Positions 8,895-18,639 of a stretch of DNA of 64,000 nucleotides are shown piece by piece; within the stretch, counting starts at the first letter, position 1, and each line of letters starts with the position of its first letter. This stretch comes from Alphaproteobacteria bacterium (lineage in GTDB: Bacteria > Pseudomonadota > Alphaproteobacteria > Bin95). The translations under genes were made by a program, and so were the position numbers. Under the pieces are notes generated by a model. The model saw only the letters and a list, made by a program, of their open reading frames with translations, was not told where the DNA came from and made no database searches. The DNA lies in assembly GCA_020638555.1 (NCBI GenBank), contig JACKII010000001.1, positions 744,001 through 808,000 of the forward strand, given 5' to 3'.

Positions 8895-9509
8895 ATGCGT
8901 GCAAGCATGCGACGGATCCTTCTGGTCACGGCCGCTCTGGCCCTCTCTCTCACCGCTTGCGAGCAATTGCGCGAGTCGGCGGGGATATCGAAAAAAGCCC
9001 CGGACGAATTCCGCGTCGTCCGCAACGCGCCCCTGAGCCTGCCGCCGAATTACGCGCTGCGGCCGCCGGAGCCGGGCGCGCGGCCGCTGCCGCAACTCGA
9101 CCCGCGCCGCGAGGCGCAGCAGGCCGCGCTCGGCCGCGATGCGGGCGCCGTCGCGCCGACCGGGGCGATGGCGGCCGGGACGATGGCGGCCGGCGCCGCA
9201 TCGGCCAGCGCGGCATCGGCCGGCGAGAGTGCCGGCGAAGAGGCGCTGTTGCGCAACATCAAGGTGGGCGACACGCCCACGAATATCCGGGCCCAGGTGG
9301 ACGAGGAAAGCGCCATCCTTGCCGCGGACAACCGCAATTTCGTCGAACGGCTGATGTTCTGGCGCGACCAGCCGCCGCCGGGAACGGTGGTCGATGCCCG
9401 GGGCGAAGCCCGGCGCATCCAGGAAAACGCCGCGCTCGGCCGTCCGCCGCAGACCGGCTCCACGCCCACGATCGAACGGAAGAGCAATGCCGGAGTCTCC
9501 CTGTTCTGA
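8895..9509 (+). CDS. DUF3035 lipoprotein
   Basis: 204 residues. The N-terminus is a lipoprotein signal (M-R-R-I-L-L-V-T-A-A-L-A-L-S-L-T-A-C), with the lipobox L-T-A-C near residue 22. The conserved core K-A-P-D-E-F-R-V-V-R-N-A-P-L-S-L-P-P matches DUF3035, an alphaproteobacterial outer-envelope family sometimes linked to the outer-membrane assembly machinery. The middle is an alanine/glycine-rich low-complexity linker. It sits six bases after lspA and its end overlaps the next gene by 23 bases, so it belongs to the same operon. Function is not established from sequence. Confidence 0.85.
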   Translation: MRASMRRILLVTAALALSLTACEQLRESAGISKKAPDEFRVVRNAPLSLPPNYALRPPEPGARPLPQLDPRREAQQAALGRDAGAVAPTGAMAAGTMAAGAASASAASAGESAGEEALLRNIKVGDTPTNIRAQVDEESAILAADNRNFVERLMFWRDQPPPGTVVDARGEARRIQENAALGRPPQTGSTPTIERKSNAGVSLF

Positions 9510-10860
9510 GCCCCTCCGTCGGCCGTTGCGCCGGGTCGGCATCGGCCTGACCCTGGCGCTGGCCCTGTGGCTGGGGCCCGCCGCGGCCAAGGTGTTCGGC
9601 CCCACGACATTCCGCCTCGATAACGGCCTGCAGGTCGTGGTGATCGAGAACCACCGGGTTCCCGCCGTCGTGCAGATGCTGTGGTACAAGGTCGGCGCCG
9701 CCGACGAAGTGCCCGGCTATTCCGGCCTGGCCCATTTCTTCGAACACCTGATGTTCAAGGGCACGAAAAAGACCCCGCCCGGCACGTTCGAGGCGCTGGT
9801 GCGCCGCCATGGCGGCCATGAGAACGCGTTCACCACCTGGGACCATACCGCCTTCTATCAGGTGGTCCCGCGCGAACAACTGGGCGCGGTCATGGCGCTG
9901 GAGGCCGACCGCATGACCGGCCTGACCCTGACCGACTCCGATATCGAAACCGAACGGCAGGTGGTGCTGGAGGAATGGAACGAGCGGGTCGGCCAGAACC
10001 CGTCCGCCAAGCTCAGCCAGGCGATGAACGCCGCGCTCTATCGCAACAGCCCCTATATGCGGCCGGTGATCGGCTGGCGGCAGGAAGTTGCGGCGCTGGA
10101 CCACGAAACGGTGCGCACCTTCTATCACCGGCATTACGCCCCGGACAACGCGGTGCTGGTGGTCGCCGGCGATGTCGAGCCGGACGCGGTGCGGGCGCTG
10201 GCAAAGCAATATTACGGCCCGATCCCCGCCGCCCATCTGGCGCCGCGCCACCGGCCGAAAGAGCCGCCGCCGATGGCGGCCTCCCGCGTGACCGTGAAGG
10301 ACGAGCGGGTGACGGTGCCCAGCTGGCGGCGCAGCTATCTGGCGCCCTCGCTGCACAGCGCCGGCCACGAACACGCGGACGCCCTGGAAGTGCTGGCCGA
10401 GATCCTGGGCAACCGGTCCGTCGGCCGCCTGACCAAGGCGCTGGTTCAGGGCTCGGAACAGGCCACCGCCGTCGGCGCGTGGTACGACAGCGACAGCATC
10501 GGCGAGACCACGTTCGGCTTTTATGCGGTTCCGGCCGCGGGCGTCGGCCTCGCCGACCTGGAAACCGCGATGGACGGCGAAATCGCGCGCCTGTTGCGCG
10601 ACGGCGTGACCGCGGACGAGGTTGCCCGGACGGTCAAGAGCATGCAGGCGGACGCCGTCTATGCCCGCGACGACCTGCAGACCGGCGCCCGCGTCCTGGG
10701 CGAGGCGCTGGCCAATGGCGGCACCGTCGAACAGGTGGAAACCTGGCCGGAGCGCATTGCCGCGGTCACGCCGGCCGACGTGCTGGCCGCGGCGCGGCTG
10801 GTGTTCCAGCCCGATCGTTCGGTGACCGGCTTGCTGTTGCCCAAGGACCCCGCATCGTGA
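9487..10860 (+). CDS. M16-family zinc metallopeptidase, catalytic member
   Basis: 457 residues. A signal sequence (about residues 14-34, ending A-A-A-K) predicts export. The inverted zinc motif H-F-F-E-H is at 83-87, and the distal glutamate falls in the E-W-N-E-R segment about 75 residues later, so the catalytic site is intact. The family (pitrilysin/processing peptidase) degrades peptides in a clamshell dimer. The ATG at 9487 has GGAAGAG upstream and overlaps the DUF3035 gene. The next gene starts inside its stop codon. Confidence 0.9.
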   Translation: MPESPCSEPLRRPLRRVGIGLTLALALWLGPAAAKVFGPTTFRLDNGLQVVVIENHRVPAVVQMLWYKVGAADEVPGYSGLAHFFEHLMFKGTKKTPPGTFEALVRRHGGHENAFTTWDHTAFYQVVPREQLGAVMALEADRMTGLTLTDSDIETERQVVLEEWNERVGQNPSAKLSQAMNAALYRNSPYMRPVIGWRQEVAALDHETVRTFYHRHYAPDNAVLVVAGDVEPDAVRALAKQYYGPIPAAHLAPRHRPKEPPPMAASRVTVKDERVTVPSWRRSYLAPSLHSAGHEHADALEVLAEILGNRSVGRLTKALVQGSEQATAVGAWYDSDSIGETTFGFYAVPAAGVGLADLETAMDGEIARLLRDGVTADEVARTVKSMQADAVYARDDLQTGARVLGEALANGGTVEQVETWPERIAAVTPADVLAAARLVFQPDRSVTGLLLPKDPAS

Positions 10861-12173
10861 GACACCTTTTCCTGGTCCTCATCGCCCTGGTGCTGGCCCT
10901 GCCGGCCCAGGCGAAACAGGACGCCATCGTCGAGGTCACCAGCCCCGGCGGCATCACCGCATGGCTGCGTCAGGATTCCTCCGTTCCCCTGCTGGCCATC
11001 GACTTCCGCTTTCGCGAGGCGACGGACGTGCCGGCCGACAAGGCGGGGGTTCAGACCCTGGCCGCGGCCATGCTGACCGAGGGTGCGGGCGACTGGGACC
11101 AGGATGCCTTCCGCCAGGCGCTGAACGACGAGGCCATCGGCCTGTCGTACGCGGCGGGCCGCGATTATTTCTCCGGCAGCCTGACCACGCTGACCGCCAA
11201 CCGGGCGCTGGCGGTGCGCCTGCTGCACGCCAGCCTGACGGCGCCGCAGCTGGGGGAGGCGGCGTTGCGCCAGAACAAGGCGGCGCTGGTCTCCAGCCTC
11301 CGCCGCAGCGAAACCCAGCCGGACGCCATCGCCTACCGCACCTGGTTCCGCCTGGCCTTTCCGGACCATCCCTATGGCCGGTCGGTGCGCGGCACCGCCG
11401 AAACCGCGGCCGGCCTGGAAGCCGCCGACGTGCGCGGCTTTCTCGACCGGGTTCTGACCCGCAAGGATCTGGTGATCGGTGTCGCCGGCGACATCACGCC
11501 GGAAGCGCTCGCCCCCTTGCTGGACCAGGCCTTCGGGGGCCTGCCGGATCGGGCACCGCCTTCGGACCTGCCGCCGGTGCCGCCCATGCCCAAGGGCATG
11601 GCGGTCGTCGCCCATCCCGGCCCGCAAAGCGTTGTCGTGTTCGGCGAAGCCGGCATTCCGCGCTCGGATCCGGACTGGTATGCGGCACTGGTGGTGAATC
11701 AGATTCTGGGCGGCAGCACGTTTTCCTCCCGTCTGGGCGAAGAGGTGCGGGAGAAACGCGGGCTGGCCTATGGCATCACCACGGGTCTGGCGCCGTATCG
11801 CGCGGGGCCGGTGCTGCTGGGCCGCACCGCCACCCGCAGCGCGGCGGTCAAGGAAACGGTCGACATCATCGCCCGCGAATGGCAGCGCCTCGCCACGGAC
11901 GGCCCCACGGCCGACGAGCTGGCGGATGCCAAGGCCTATCTGATCGGCGCGTTCCCGCTCAGCCTCGATTCGACCGACTCCATCGCCGCGGTGCTGGTCG
12001 ACATGCAGTCGGCCGGATTGCCGCGGGACTATTGGGCCAAACGGCCGGCGGTCATCGAAGCGGTCGACCTTGCCACCGCACGCCGCGTCGCCGCGCGCCT
12101 GCTGCACGCCGATCGTTTGCTGAGCGTGGTGGTGGGAACCCCGGACGGTTTGACTAACACATTGGGGCCGTAG
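10857..12173 (+). CDS. M16-family peptidase-like partner without zinc motif
   Basis: 438 residues. The GTG start overlaps the previous stop (GTGA), so translation is coupled. A signal peptide (R-H-L-F-L-V-L-I-A-L-V-L-A-L-P-A-Q-A) is clear. The fold is M16, but the HxxEH motif is absent at the expected place; the later R-G-L-A-Y-G motif typical of the non-catalytic half is present. By analogy with processing-peptidase and PqqF-like pairs it should form a heterodimer with the preceding catalytic subunit. No terminator is obvious right after the stop. Confidence 0.9.
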   Translation: MRHLFLVLIALVLALPAQAKQDAIVEVTSPGGITAWLRQDSSVPLLAIDFRFREATDVPADKAGVQTLAAAMLTEGAGDWDQDAFRQALNDEAIGLSYAAGRDYFSGSLTTLTANRALAVRLLHASLTAPQLGEAALRQNKAALVSSLRRSETQPDAIAYRTWFRLAFPDHPYGRSVRGTAETAAGLEAADVRGFLDRVLTRKDLVIGVAGDITPEALAPLLDQAFGGLPDRAPPSDLPPVPPMPKGMAVVAHPGPQSVVVFGEAGIPRSDPDWYAALVVNQILGGSTFSSRLGEEVREKRGLAYGITTGLAPYRAGPVLLGRTATRSAAVKETVDIIAREWQRLATDGPTADELADAKAYLIGAFPLSLDSTDSIAAVLVDMQSAGLPRDYWAKRPAVIEAVDLATARRVAARLLHADRLLSVVVGTPDGLTNTLGP

Positions 12174-12736
12174 ACATTCTCCGGTAGTGTGCGTCATTTT
12201 GATGCCGTTTTCGGTTATGGCCGAATCGGGGGCATTGCCGATAAATTACCGCACATGTCTATCAAAACCTTGATAGCAGAATAGAAACTATCAAGGCTTT
12301 GATATGCATCAATTTTGTGCGGGCCCGCTGAGTGGAATTTTTTCACTTGGATTGATCCGAGTACCCACTCTGAACCGTATAGGGTTTACACAAAGTGAAA
12401 GATCGAGACCAACATGGTTCAAGCCAGGGGGCTCGGTCGTTCGTTGCGATGCTGAGAATGGATGCGGGTGAAAATGCAAAGACCGTCTGATCGCAATCAA
12501 CGCCGTAACTTCGGTGCGGTGGCGTTTGCGGTCTGTGGTCGGGGTATTAACCAAAGCGTGCACAATAATCGAAGCGGCAACGACCTTCGTGAATCGGTTC
12601 TTTTGTGCCGAGGTCGGGGTAACCCAATCGTAACGCATGGAAGGGGCGATACTTAGCCGGGGGTGCTGGAAGAGCAGTCCCGAAATCAACTACGGCAAAG
12701 CGGGGACGTTCCCCCCAAGCCGTCTAGGAGGCAAGA
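12174..12736. other. Gene-free stretch of 563 bases, lower GC than neighbours
   Basis: I see no convincing protein gene: one minus-strand frame at 12309-12689 lacks any recognisable domain and shows no ribosome site. The stretch holds the double palindrome at 12260-12304, an AT-rich zone with a TATAGGG hexamer near 12379, and the Shine-Dalgarno site of the ribbon-helix-helix gene at its right end. Confidence 0.6.
12260..12304. promoter_or_regulatory. Double palindrome, operator-like
   Basis: Two 16-base palindromes of the form TATCAA-N4-TTGATA occupy 12260-12275 and 12289-12304, centres 29 bases apart. The two together also form a 17-base inverted repeat with one mismatch and an 11-base loop. 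Such paired symmetric sites are typical operators for dimeric repressors. The candidate binder is the ribbon-helix-helix protein encoded 430 bases downstream, but that link is only proximity. Confidence 0.55.
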
Positions 12737-12973
12737 ATGAGCGAACAACTCCGTCGTCGGTCGGTCACCATTTCCGGCCATCGGACCAGCGTATCCCTGG
12801 AAGATCCCTTTTGGGAGCAACTCAAGGGCATTGCCGCGGAACGCAACCTCTCCATCGCGAACGTGGTGGCCGAGGTTGACAAGGGCCGGCAGAGCAATCT
12901 GTCCAGCGCGCTCCGCGTGTTTGTGCTGAAGGAACTTCTGAAGCGTCAGACCACGATGCCTCTGAATTCCTGA
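12737..12973 (+). CDS. Small ribbon-helix-helix domain protein
   Basis: 78 residues. It carries the RHH_4-type pattern: a basic beta strand (R-R-R-S-V-T-I-S-G-H-R-T-S-V-S-L) followed by E-D-P-F-W-E-Q-L-K-G-I-A and a second helix ending in L-R-V-F-V-L-K-E-L-L. This family is common in alphaproteobacteria as small DNA-binding regulators. TAGGAGG sits 7 bases before the ATG, a very strong ribosome site. A perfect 15-bp terminator follows 31 bases after the stop. Target unknown. Confidence 0.85.
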   Translation: MSEQLRRRSVTISGHRTSVSLEDPFWEQLKGIAAERNLSIANVVAEVDKGRQSNLSSALRVFVLKELLKRQTTMPLNS

Positions 12974-13004
12974 CCGCTCGGTCCAGCGGCTATTGCTGAA
13001 GTCG

Positions 13005-13043
13005 AATGCGGGTGCCACCGGGGGCAAAGGTGGCACCCGCATT
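13005..13043. terminator. Bidirectional intrinsic terminator
   Basis: A perfect 15-bp stem (13005-13019 with 13029-13043) with a nine-base loop and T-rich or A-rich flanks lies between the converging ribbon-helix-helix gene (+) and the oxidoreductase gene (-), whose stop is 13 bases away. It probably stops transcripts from both sides. Confidence 0.85.
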
Positions 13044-13055
13044 TGCTTTGGGGGA

Positions 13056-14042
<987 letters not shown>

Positions 14043-14112
14043 GACGGGCGGGCTCCTTCTCGGGTGCCGGTTGAAACGCTGCCCCGCACACCGTCAGGGC
14101 AGGGCGGGAAAG

Positions 14113-14928
14113 TCAAGCCTGCGGGCGCTCCCCCTTTGCCGCGGCCACGCTCCGCGCCCGGCCGGCCAGCGCGACCAATGTCGGCCGGATCGCCGCCGGG
14201 TCTGCCAGCGGCGTTTCGAACCACAGCCGCTCGCCGCGGTCGCCGGCCACCAGATCCAGCCCGTCCGGGTCGATCCCCGCCAGCCGCCACGCCCCGGCCG
14301 GCGCGCTGCAAAGCGCGGTCGCATACAGCGCCACCGCGCCGGCATGATCGGCGTTCATATGGCCGCAGACATCCGCCTGCAAACCGGCGAAAGCGGCGGC
14401 GAGGTCGTCCTCCGGCCGCACTAGGTCCGCGGCCGCCAGGTGATAGGCCTTGCCGAAGCCGCCGTTGAAGCTCGCCCGCTCGATCCGCACCCGCCAGAAC
14501 GCGAAATCGCCGAAATCCGCATAGAGCGCCGCCTTTGGATGGCGCGCCAGATAGCGCCAGCGCACGGCCTCCCGCTCCGCACCCGGCAACACCCGCTCCG
14601 CCCGGCCGCTGAGGGTGACGCGCGGATGGGCCAGCGGGTCGCCCTTGCCGGGGTCGCCCACCAGCAGCGCGCAGCGCGAATCCGCCAGCAGGGCCGGCGT
14701 GTGCGCCGTGAGCGCCGAGGTCAGGAACACCGGCGCGCCCGCAATATCGGTGGCAAGCCCGATGCGGCTCGCCAGCGGCGCCCCCGTTTCCGGCTCCAGA
14801 CAGGCCAGCGCCGCATGGCGTGCGGTACGGACCAGTGTCGCGACCCGACGGCGCACGTCGTCATCGACGGTTTGCCGCAAGGCGACCGGCTCGCGGCCGG
14901 CGTCGGAGGGTTCGGTGGCATCGGTCAT
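14113..14928 (-). CDS. HugZ-like split-barrel protein with DUF2470 domain
   Basis: 271 residues. Residues about 20-165 form a pyridoxamine-phosphate-oxidase-like FMN/heme barrel (C-L-E-P-E-T-G-A-P-L-A-S-R-I-G). The C-terminal DUF2470 domain contains C-G-H-M-N-A-D-H-A-G-A-V, whose histidines bind heme in HugZ-type heme-degrading proteins. Either heme handling or an FMN-dependent role is possible; no heme uptake genes are near. The ATG at 14928 has AAGGA upstream. It is divergent from the permease gene, with 142 bases between. Confidence 0.82.
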   Translation of the reverse strand: MTDATEPSDAGREPVALRQTVDDDVRRRVATLVRTARHAALACLEPETGAPLASRIGLATDIAGAPVFLTSALTAHTPALLADSRCALLVGDPGKGDPLAHPRVTLSGRAERVLPGAEREAVRWRYLARHPKAALYADFGDFAFWRVRIERASFNGGFGKAYHLAAADLVRPEDDLAAAFAGLQADVCGHMNADHAGAVALYATALCSAPAGAWRLAGIDPDGLDLVAGDRGERLWFETPLADPAAIRPTLVALAGRARSVAAAKGERPQA

Positions 14929-15070
14929 GGCGGTTTCCTTTCGCGCCCCACTCAGATGTCGCGCCCGGGCGCGGAAATCAACGGTCTTGCCGCCCGTCCC
15001 CGCCCTGCCTAGGCTCCGGAGTGCGCACTCGTCCACGGCGCTTCGCCCCTCAACACCGGCTTTGCCCCCC

Positions 15071-15952
15071 ATGCAACAAGACATCCCGCGCGGCATTCTG
15101 TGCATCGCGCTGTCCACGGTCGTCCTCACCTCCCAGGACGCCATCACCAAATGGCTGTTGCAAAGCCATCATGCCGGCGAGGTGATGTTCATCCGCGGCC
15201 TGATGGCCGTGCCGGTGGTGGTGGTCATGCATCTGCTGCTCGGCCACTCGCTGCCGCGCCTGCGCTCGCGCAAGCCGGGTTTCACCGCCTACCGCTCGGT
15301 CATCGCCGTCGTTTGCAGCTTCTTCGTCACCCTGTCCTTCGTGTTCCTGCCGCTGGCGGACGCGCTCGCCATCGTGTTCGTGAGCCCGCTGATCATCACC
15401 GCGCTTTCGGCGGTGATGCTGCGCGAGCCCGTGGGCTGGCGGCGCTGGCTGGCGGTGATGGCGGGGTTCGGCGGCGTGCTGCTGATCACCGAGCCGGGCC
15501 AGGCGCCGCTCACCTGGGTGATCGTGCTGCCGCTGATGGCGGCCCTGACCGCCGCTTTCCGCGACATCGCCTCGCGCCAGCTGGCCGGCGTCGACCCGCC
15601 GACGACGACGCTGTTCTGGAACATGATCGCCAACGCCATCGGCGGCGCACTGACGCTGCCGTTCTTCGGTTTCACCTGGCCGGCGCCGGACCACTGGTTG
15701 CTGTTCGGGCTCTCGGCCGTCATGGTGGTGATCGCCATGTGGTTGATCGTGGCGGCCTTTCAGCTGGCCTCCGGCGCAGCCATCGCGCCCTACCGGTATC
15801 TGTCGCTGGTGTGGGCAGGCTTGATCGGCTATGCGGTTTGGGGTGACATACCGTCCGAGACGAAGCTATTGGGCGCCGCTATCGTCGCTGTCAGCGGCCT
15901 GTTCATCCTCTGGCGCGAGACCCGGTTGCGACGCCAGTTGAAGCGAGCCTGA
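15071..15952 (+). CDS. EamA/DMT-superfamily permease
   Basis: 293 residues with about ten hydrophobic segments arranged as two EamA repeats (residues about 8-140 and 150-285), the standard drug/metabolite transporter architecture. It sits in the inner membrane; the substrate cannot be read from sequence. The hydrolase gene starts three bases after its stop, so the two are co-transcribed and probably with the aspartate dehydrogenase gene. Confidence 0.88.
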   Translation: MQQDIPRGILCIALSTVVLTSQDAITKWLLQSHHAGEVMFIRGLMAVPVVVVMHLLLGHSLPRLRSRKPGFTAYRSVIAVVCSFFVTLSFVFLPLADALAIVFVSPLIITALSAVMLREPVGWRRWLAVMAGFGGVLLITEPGQAPLTWVIVLPLMAALTAAFRDIASRQLAGVDPPTTTLFWNMIANAIGGALTLPFFGFTWPAPDHWLLFGLSAVMVVIAMWLIVAAFQLASGAAIAPYRYLSLVWAGLIGYAVWGDIPSETKLLGAAIVAVSGLFILWRETRLRRQLKRA

Positions 15953-15955
15953 ATC

Positions 15956-16744
15956 ATGACCGAGCCCGAGACCAAGTCCATCGCCACCGCCACCGGCCGC
16001 ATCGCCTACCGCGAAGCGGGCTGCGGCCCGGCCCTGGTCTGCCTGCACGGGCTTGGCGGCGGCGCCCGCTCCTGGAGCCAGCAATTGCGGGGGCTGAGCG
16101 ACCGGCGCCGCGTGATCGCCTGGGATACGCCCGGCTATGGCGGCTCCGACGATTATCCCTCGAAAATCCCGACCCCGGCCCATTATGCCGACGCCCTGGT
16201 CGCCATGCTGGACGGCATCGGCGTCACCGGCGCGTTCGACCTGGTGGGCCATTCCATGGGCGGCGCCATCGCCCCCCAGATCGTGGCGCGGCATCCGGGC
16301 CGGGTGCGCCGGCTGGTGCTGTCGGCCACCCGCATCGCCTTCGCCAACTGGGGCGGCTATGAGGAGCGCCTGAAAGAGCACGCCTCGATGACGCCGGAGG
16401 AGTTCGGCGCCACCCGGGCCAAGTCCATGTGCTCGGCCGATGCGCCGGTGGCGGCGCGGGCCGCCGTCGCGGGCATTGCCAGCGAGCTCCGGGCGCCCGG
16501 CTATGCCGCCGCCGTGCACCTGCTGTCGGTCTGCAACAACGAGAAAGAACTCCGCGCCCTGCGCCTGCCGGTGCTGGTGCTGGCAGGCGCGGAGGACCGC
16601 ATCGCGCCGGAGGCCGAGACCGCGGCCCTGACCGCCCTGGTTCCCGGCGCCCGTCGGGAAATCATCGGCCACGCCGCGCACGCCGCCTATGTGGAACAGC
16701 CCGCCGCCTACAATGCCCGCCTGACGGCGTTTCTCGATCCCTGA
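15956..16744 (+). CDS. Alpha/beta-fold hydrolase
   Basis: 262 residues. The oxyanion segment L-H-G-L-G-G-G near residue 31 and the nucleophile elbow G-H-S-M-G-G near residue 98 are intact; Asp in A-G-A-E-D-R-I-A-P and His in G-H-A-A-H-A-A-Y complete the triad. It resembles 3-oxoadipate enol-lactonase and dienelactone-type hydrolases but no catabolic cluster supports a particular substrate. It starts three bases after the permease stop. Confidence 0.85.
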   Translation: MTEPETKSIATATGRIAYREAGCGPALVCLHGLGGGARSWSQQLRGLSDRRRVIAWDTPGYGGSDDYPSKIPTPAHYADALVAMLDGIGVTGAFDLVGHSMGGAIAPQIVARHPGRVRRLVLSATRIAFANWGGYEERLKEHASMTPEEFGATRAKSMCSADAPVAARAAVAGIASELRAPGYAAAVHLLSVCNNEKELRALRLPVLVLAGAEDRIAPEAETAALTALVPGARREIIGHAAHAAYVEQPAAYNARLTAFLDP

Positions 16745-16802
16745 AATCAAGACAACAGAACCAAGACAACAGCACCACAACAACCCAAAAAGGGATTTTT
16801 CC

Positions 16803-17636
16803 ATGAGTTTGACCGTCGGCATCGGCTCGTTCGGCACTATCGGCCGACAGGTCGCGCGCCTGCTGGACGCGGGCGGCATCCCGGGCCTGAGCCTCGCCCT
16901 GGTCTCGGCGCAGGACCGGGCGCGCGCGGCCGAGCGCATGGCCGATTTCCACCGACCGGTGCCGGTGGTCGATCTGGCCGACCTGGCCGCCTGCGACGTG
17001 GTGTTGGAAGCCGCCCCGGCCGTGGTGTTCGAGGCCATCGCGGCGCCGGCCATCGAGGCCGGCCGCATCTTCCTGCCGACCAGCGTCGGCGCGCTGTTGC
17101 CCCGCCGTCCTCTGGTCGAGCGGGCGGCGGAGACGGGCGCCCGCATCATCGTGCCGACCGGGGCGCTGCTGGGTCTGGACGCGGTGCGCGCCGCGGCGGA
17201 GGGCACGATCCACACGGTCGCCATGGTTACCCGCAAGCCGCCGCGCGGCCTCGTCGGTGCGCCGTATCTGGTGGAAAACGCGATTTCGGTCGAGGGGTTG
17301 AGCGCGCCGAAACTGGTGTTCGAAGGGTCGGTGCGCGCGGGCGCCGCCGGCTTTCCCGCCAATGTGAACGTCGCCGCCGCCCTGTCGCTCGCCTGCGCCG
17401 GGCCGCGGCTCGCCGACTTCGACACCTGGCCGGACCGGATCACACTACAGATCTGGGCCGACCCGGGCGTCGACCGCAACACCCATCACATCACCGTGGA
17501 TTCGGACAGCGCCCGCTTTTCCCTGGATATCGCCACCATCCCGACCGAGGAAAACCCGCGCACGGGCAAGATCACCGCACTCAGCGTCATCGCCTGCCTG
17601 CGCAGCCTGACCCAGACCCTGAAAGTCGGCACCTGA
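16803..17636 (+). CDS. L-aspartate dehydrogenase (NadX/AspDH family)
   Basis: 277 residues. The Rossmann start V-G-I-G-S-F-G-T-I-G binds NAD(P). The C-terminal AspDH domain shows F-P-A-N-V-N-V-A-A-A-L-S-L-A, W-A-D-P-G-V-D-R-N-T-H-H and E-E-N-P-R-T-G-K, matching the family throughout. It converts aspartate to oxaloacetate or iminoaspartate with NAD(P). AAAGGGA lies before the ATG. A 58-base CAACA-rich spacer separates it from the hydrolase gene, and it ends 25 bases from the converging metallo-hydrolase. Confidence 0.9.
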   Translation: MSLTVGIGSFGTIGRQVARLLDAGGIPGLSLALVSAQDRARAAERMADFHRPVPVVDLADLAACDVVLEAAPAVVFEAIAAPAIEAGRIFLPTSVGALLPRRPLVERAAETGARIIVPTGALLGLDAVRAAAEGTIHTVAMVTRKPPRGLVGAPYLVENAISVEGLSAPKLVFEGSVRAGAAGFPANVNVAAALSLACAGPRLADFDTWPDRITLQIWADPGVDRNTHHITVDSDSARFSLDIATIPTEENPRTGKITALSVIACLRSLTQTLKVGT

Positions 17637-17661
17637 CCCGAACGCACCGGCCGCGGGGCCG

Positions 17662-18531
17662 TCAGACCGTCACGGTCTGGCCTTCGCGGGCCACGAAGGT
17701 GCCGGGCTGGCGGGCGGCGGCGATGCGCCCCAGCTCGTCCAGGTCGTCATCCGTGCGCGCGGGGTCGTGATGGAACAGGGCCATGCGCTTGACATCGGCC
17801 AGGCGGGCCAGGCGGATTGCTTCCTCCCAGGTGGAATGGCCCCAGTGCGGCCGCTGGGCGAATTCCTGGGCGTTGAACATGGAATCGTAGATGACCAGAT
17901 CCGCGCCTGCGATCAGGCCGGCGATGGCCTCGTTGGTTTCGCCTGGCTTGTGCGAGGTGTCGGAGATATAGCAGACGGCCCGCCCCTCGAACTCCACCCG
18001 GTAGCCGACCGCATCGTTCGGATGATCCAGCATCGCGGTCCGCACGAGGATGCGATCGCTCAGCACCAGCCGGTCGCCGGCGCGAAAGTCGTAGTATTTG
18101 ACCTGCGGGCCGAACGCTTCCAGCGGCACCGGAAACAGCGGCGCGGACATCAGCCGGCCCAGGGTCTGTTCCAGCGTCGCCTCCGGCAGCAAATGGCCCG
18201 CCCAGATCCGGAACTGGTTGCCGGGCACGAAGGCGGGGGCGAAGAAGGGGAAGCCCTCGATATGGTCCAGATGGGTGTGGGACAGCAGAATATCCGCCTG
18301 CACCTGGCCTTCCGCCGCCATCTCGCGCCCCAGCAGCCGCAGCCCGGTGCCGCCGTCGATCACGACGCGCCGGCCGCCACAGGTCACCTCCACGCAGGAG
18401 GTGTTGCCGCCATAGCGCACGGTCTCCGGCCCGGGGGTGGGCACACTGCCGCGCACGCCCCAGAAGCGGATGGTGAACGCGGTATCGTCTTCGCTTTGGC
18501 TTGCTCTCACAGTCACCGGCATCTGACCCAT
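17662..18531 (-). CDS. MBL-fold metallo-hydrolase, cytoplasmic
   Basis: 289 residues without a signal peptide. The motif S-H-T-H-L-D-H-I-E-G (residues about 85-94), a later S-D-T-S-H and the C-terminal W-G-H-S-T and F-H-H-D segments give the metal ligands of the RNase Z/PhnP-like branch. Proteins of this type are often phosphodiesterases, but the substrate is not evident. A second ATG at 18522 is an alternative start. The response regulator gene lies 109 bases upstream on the same strand, so they may share regulation. Confidence 0.85.
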   Translation of the reverse strand: MGQMPVTVRASQSEDDTAFTIRFWGVRGSVPTPGPETVRYGGNTSCVEVTCGGRRVVIDGGTGLRLLGREMAAEGQVQADILLSHTHLDHIEGFPFFAPAFVPGNQFRIWAGHLLPEATLEQTLGRLMSAPLFPVPLEAFGPQVKYYDFRAGDRLVLSDRILVRTAMLDHPNDAVGYRVEFEGRAVCYISDTSHKPGETNEAIAGLIAGADLVIYDSMFNAQEFAQRPHWGHSTWEEAIRLARLADVKRMALFHHDPARTDDDLDELGRIAAARQPGTFVAREGQTVTV

Positions 18532-18639
18532 TTTGTTATCATTCTCGTATACTGGGGCAAAATCTTTAAGCCAACCCGATGCAATCGAAAATAGTGACGG
18601 CGGTCACTCGCCAAAGGCCGCCGGACCTTGGGCACAAGC

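Noticed and set aside
12309..12689. 126-residue minus-strand frame in the gap before the ribbon-helix-helix gene
   Set aside because: No ribosome site, no recognisable domain, and it overlaps operator-like and leader sequence.
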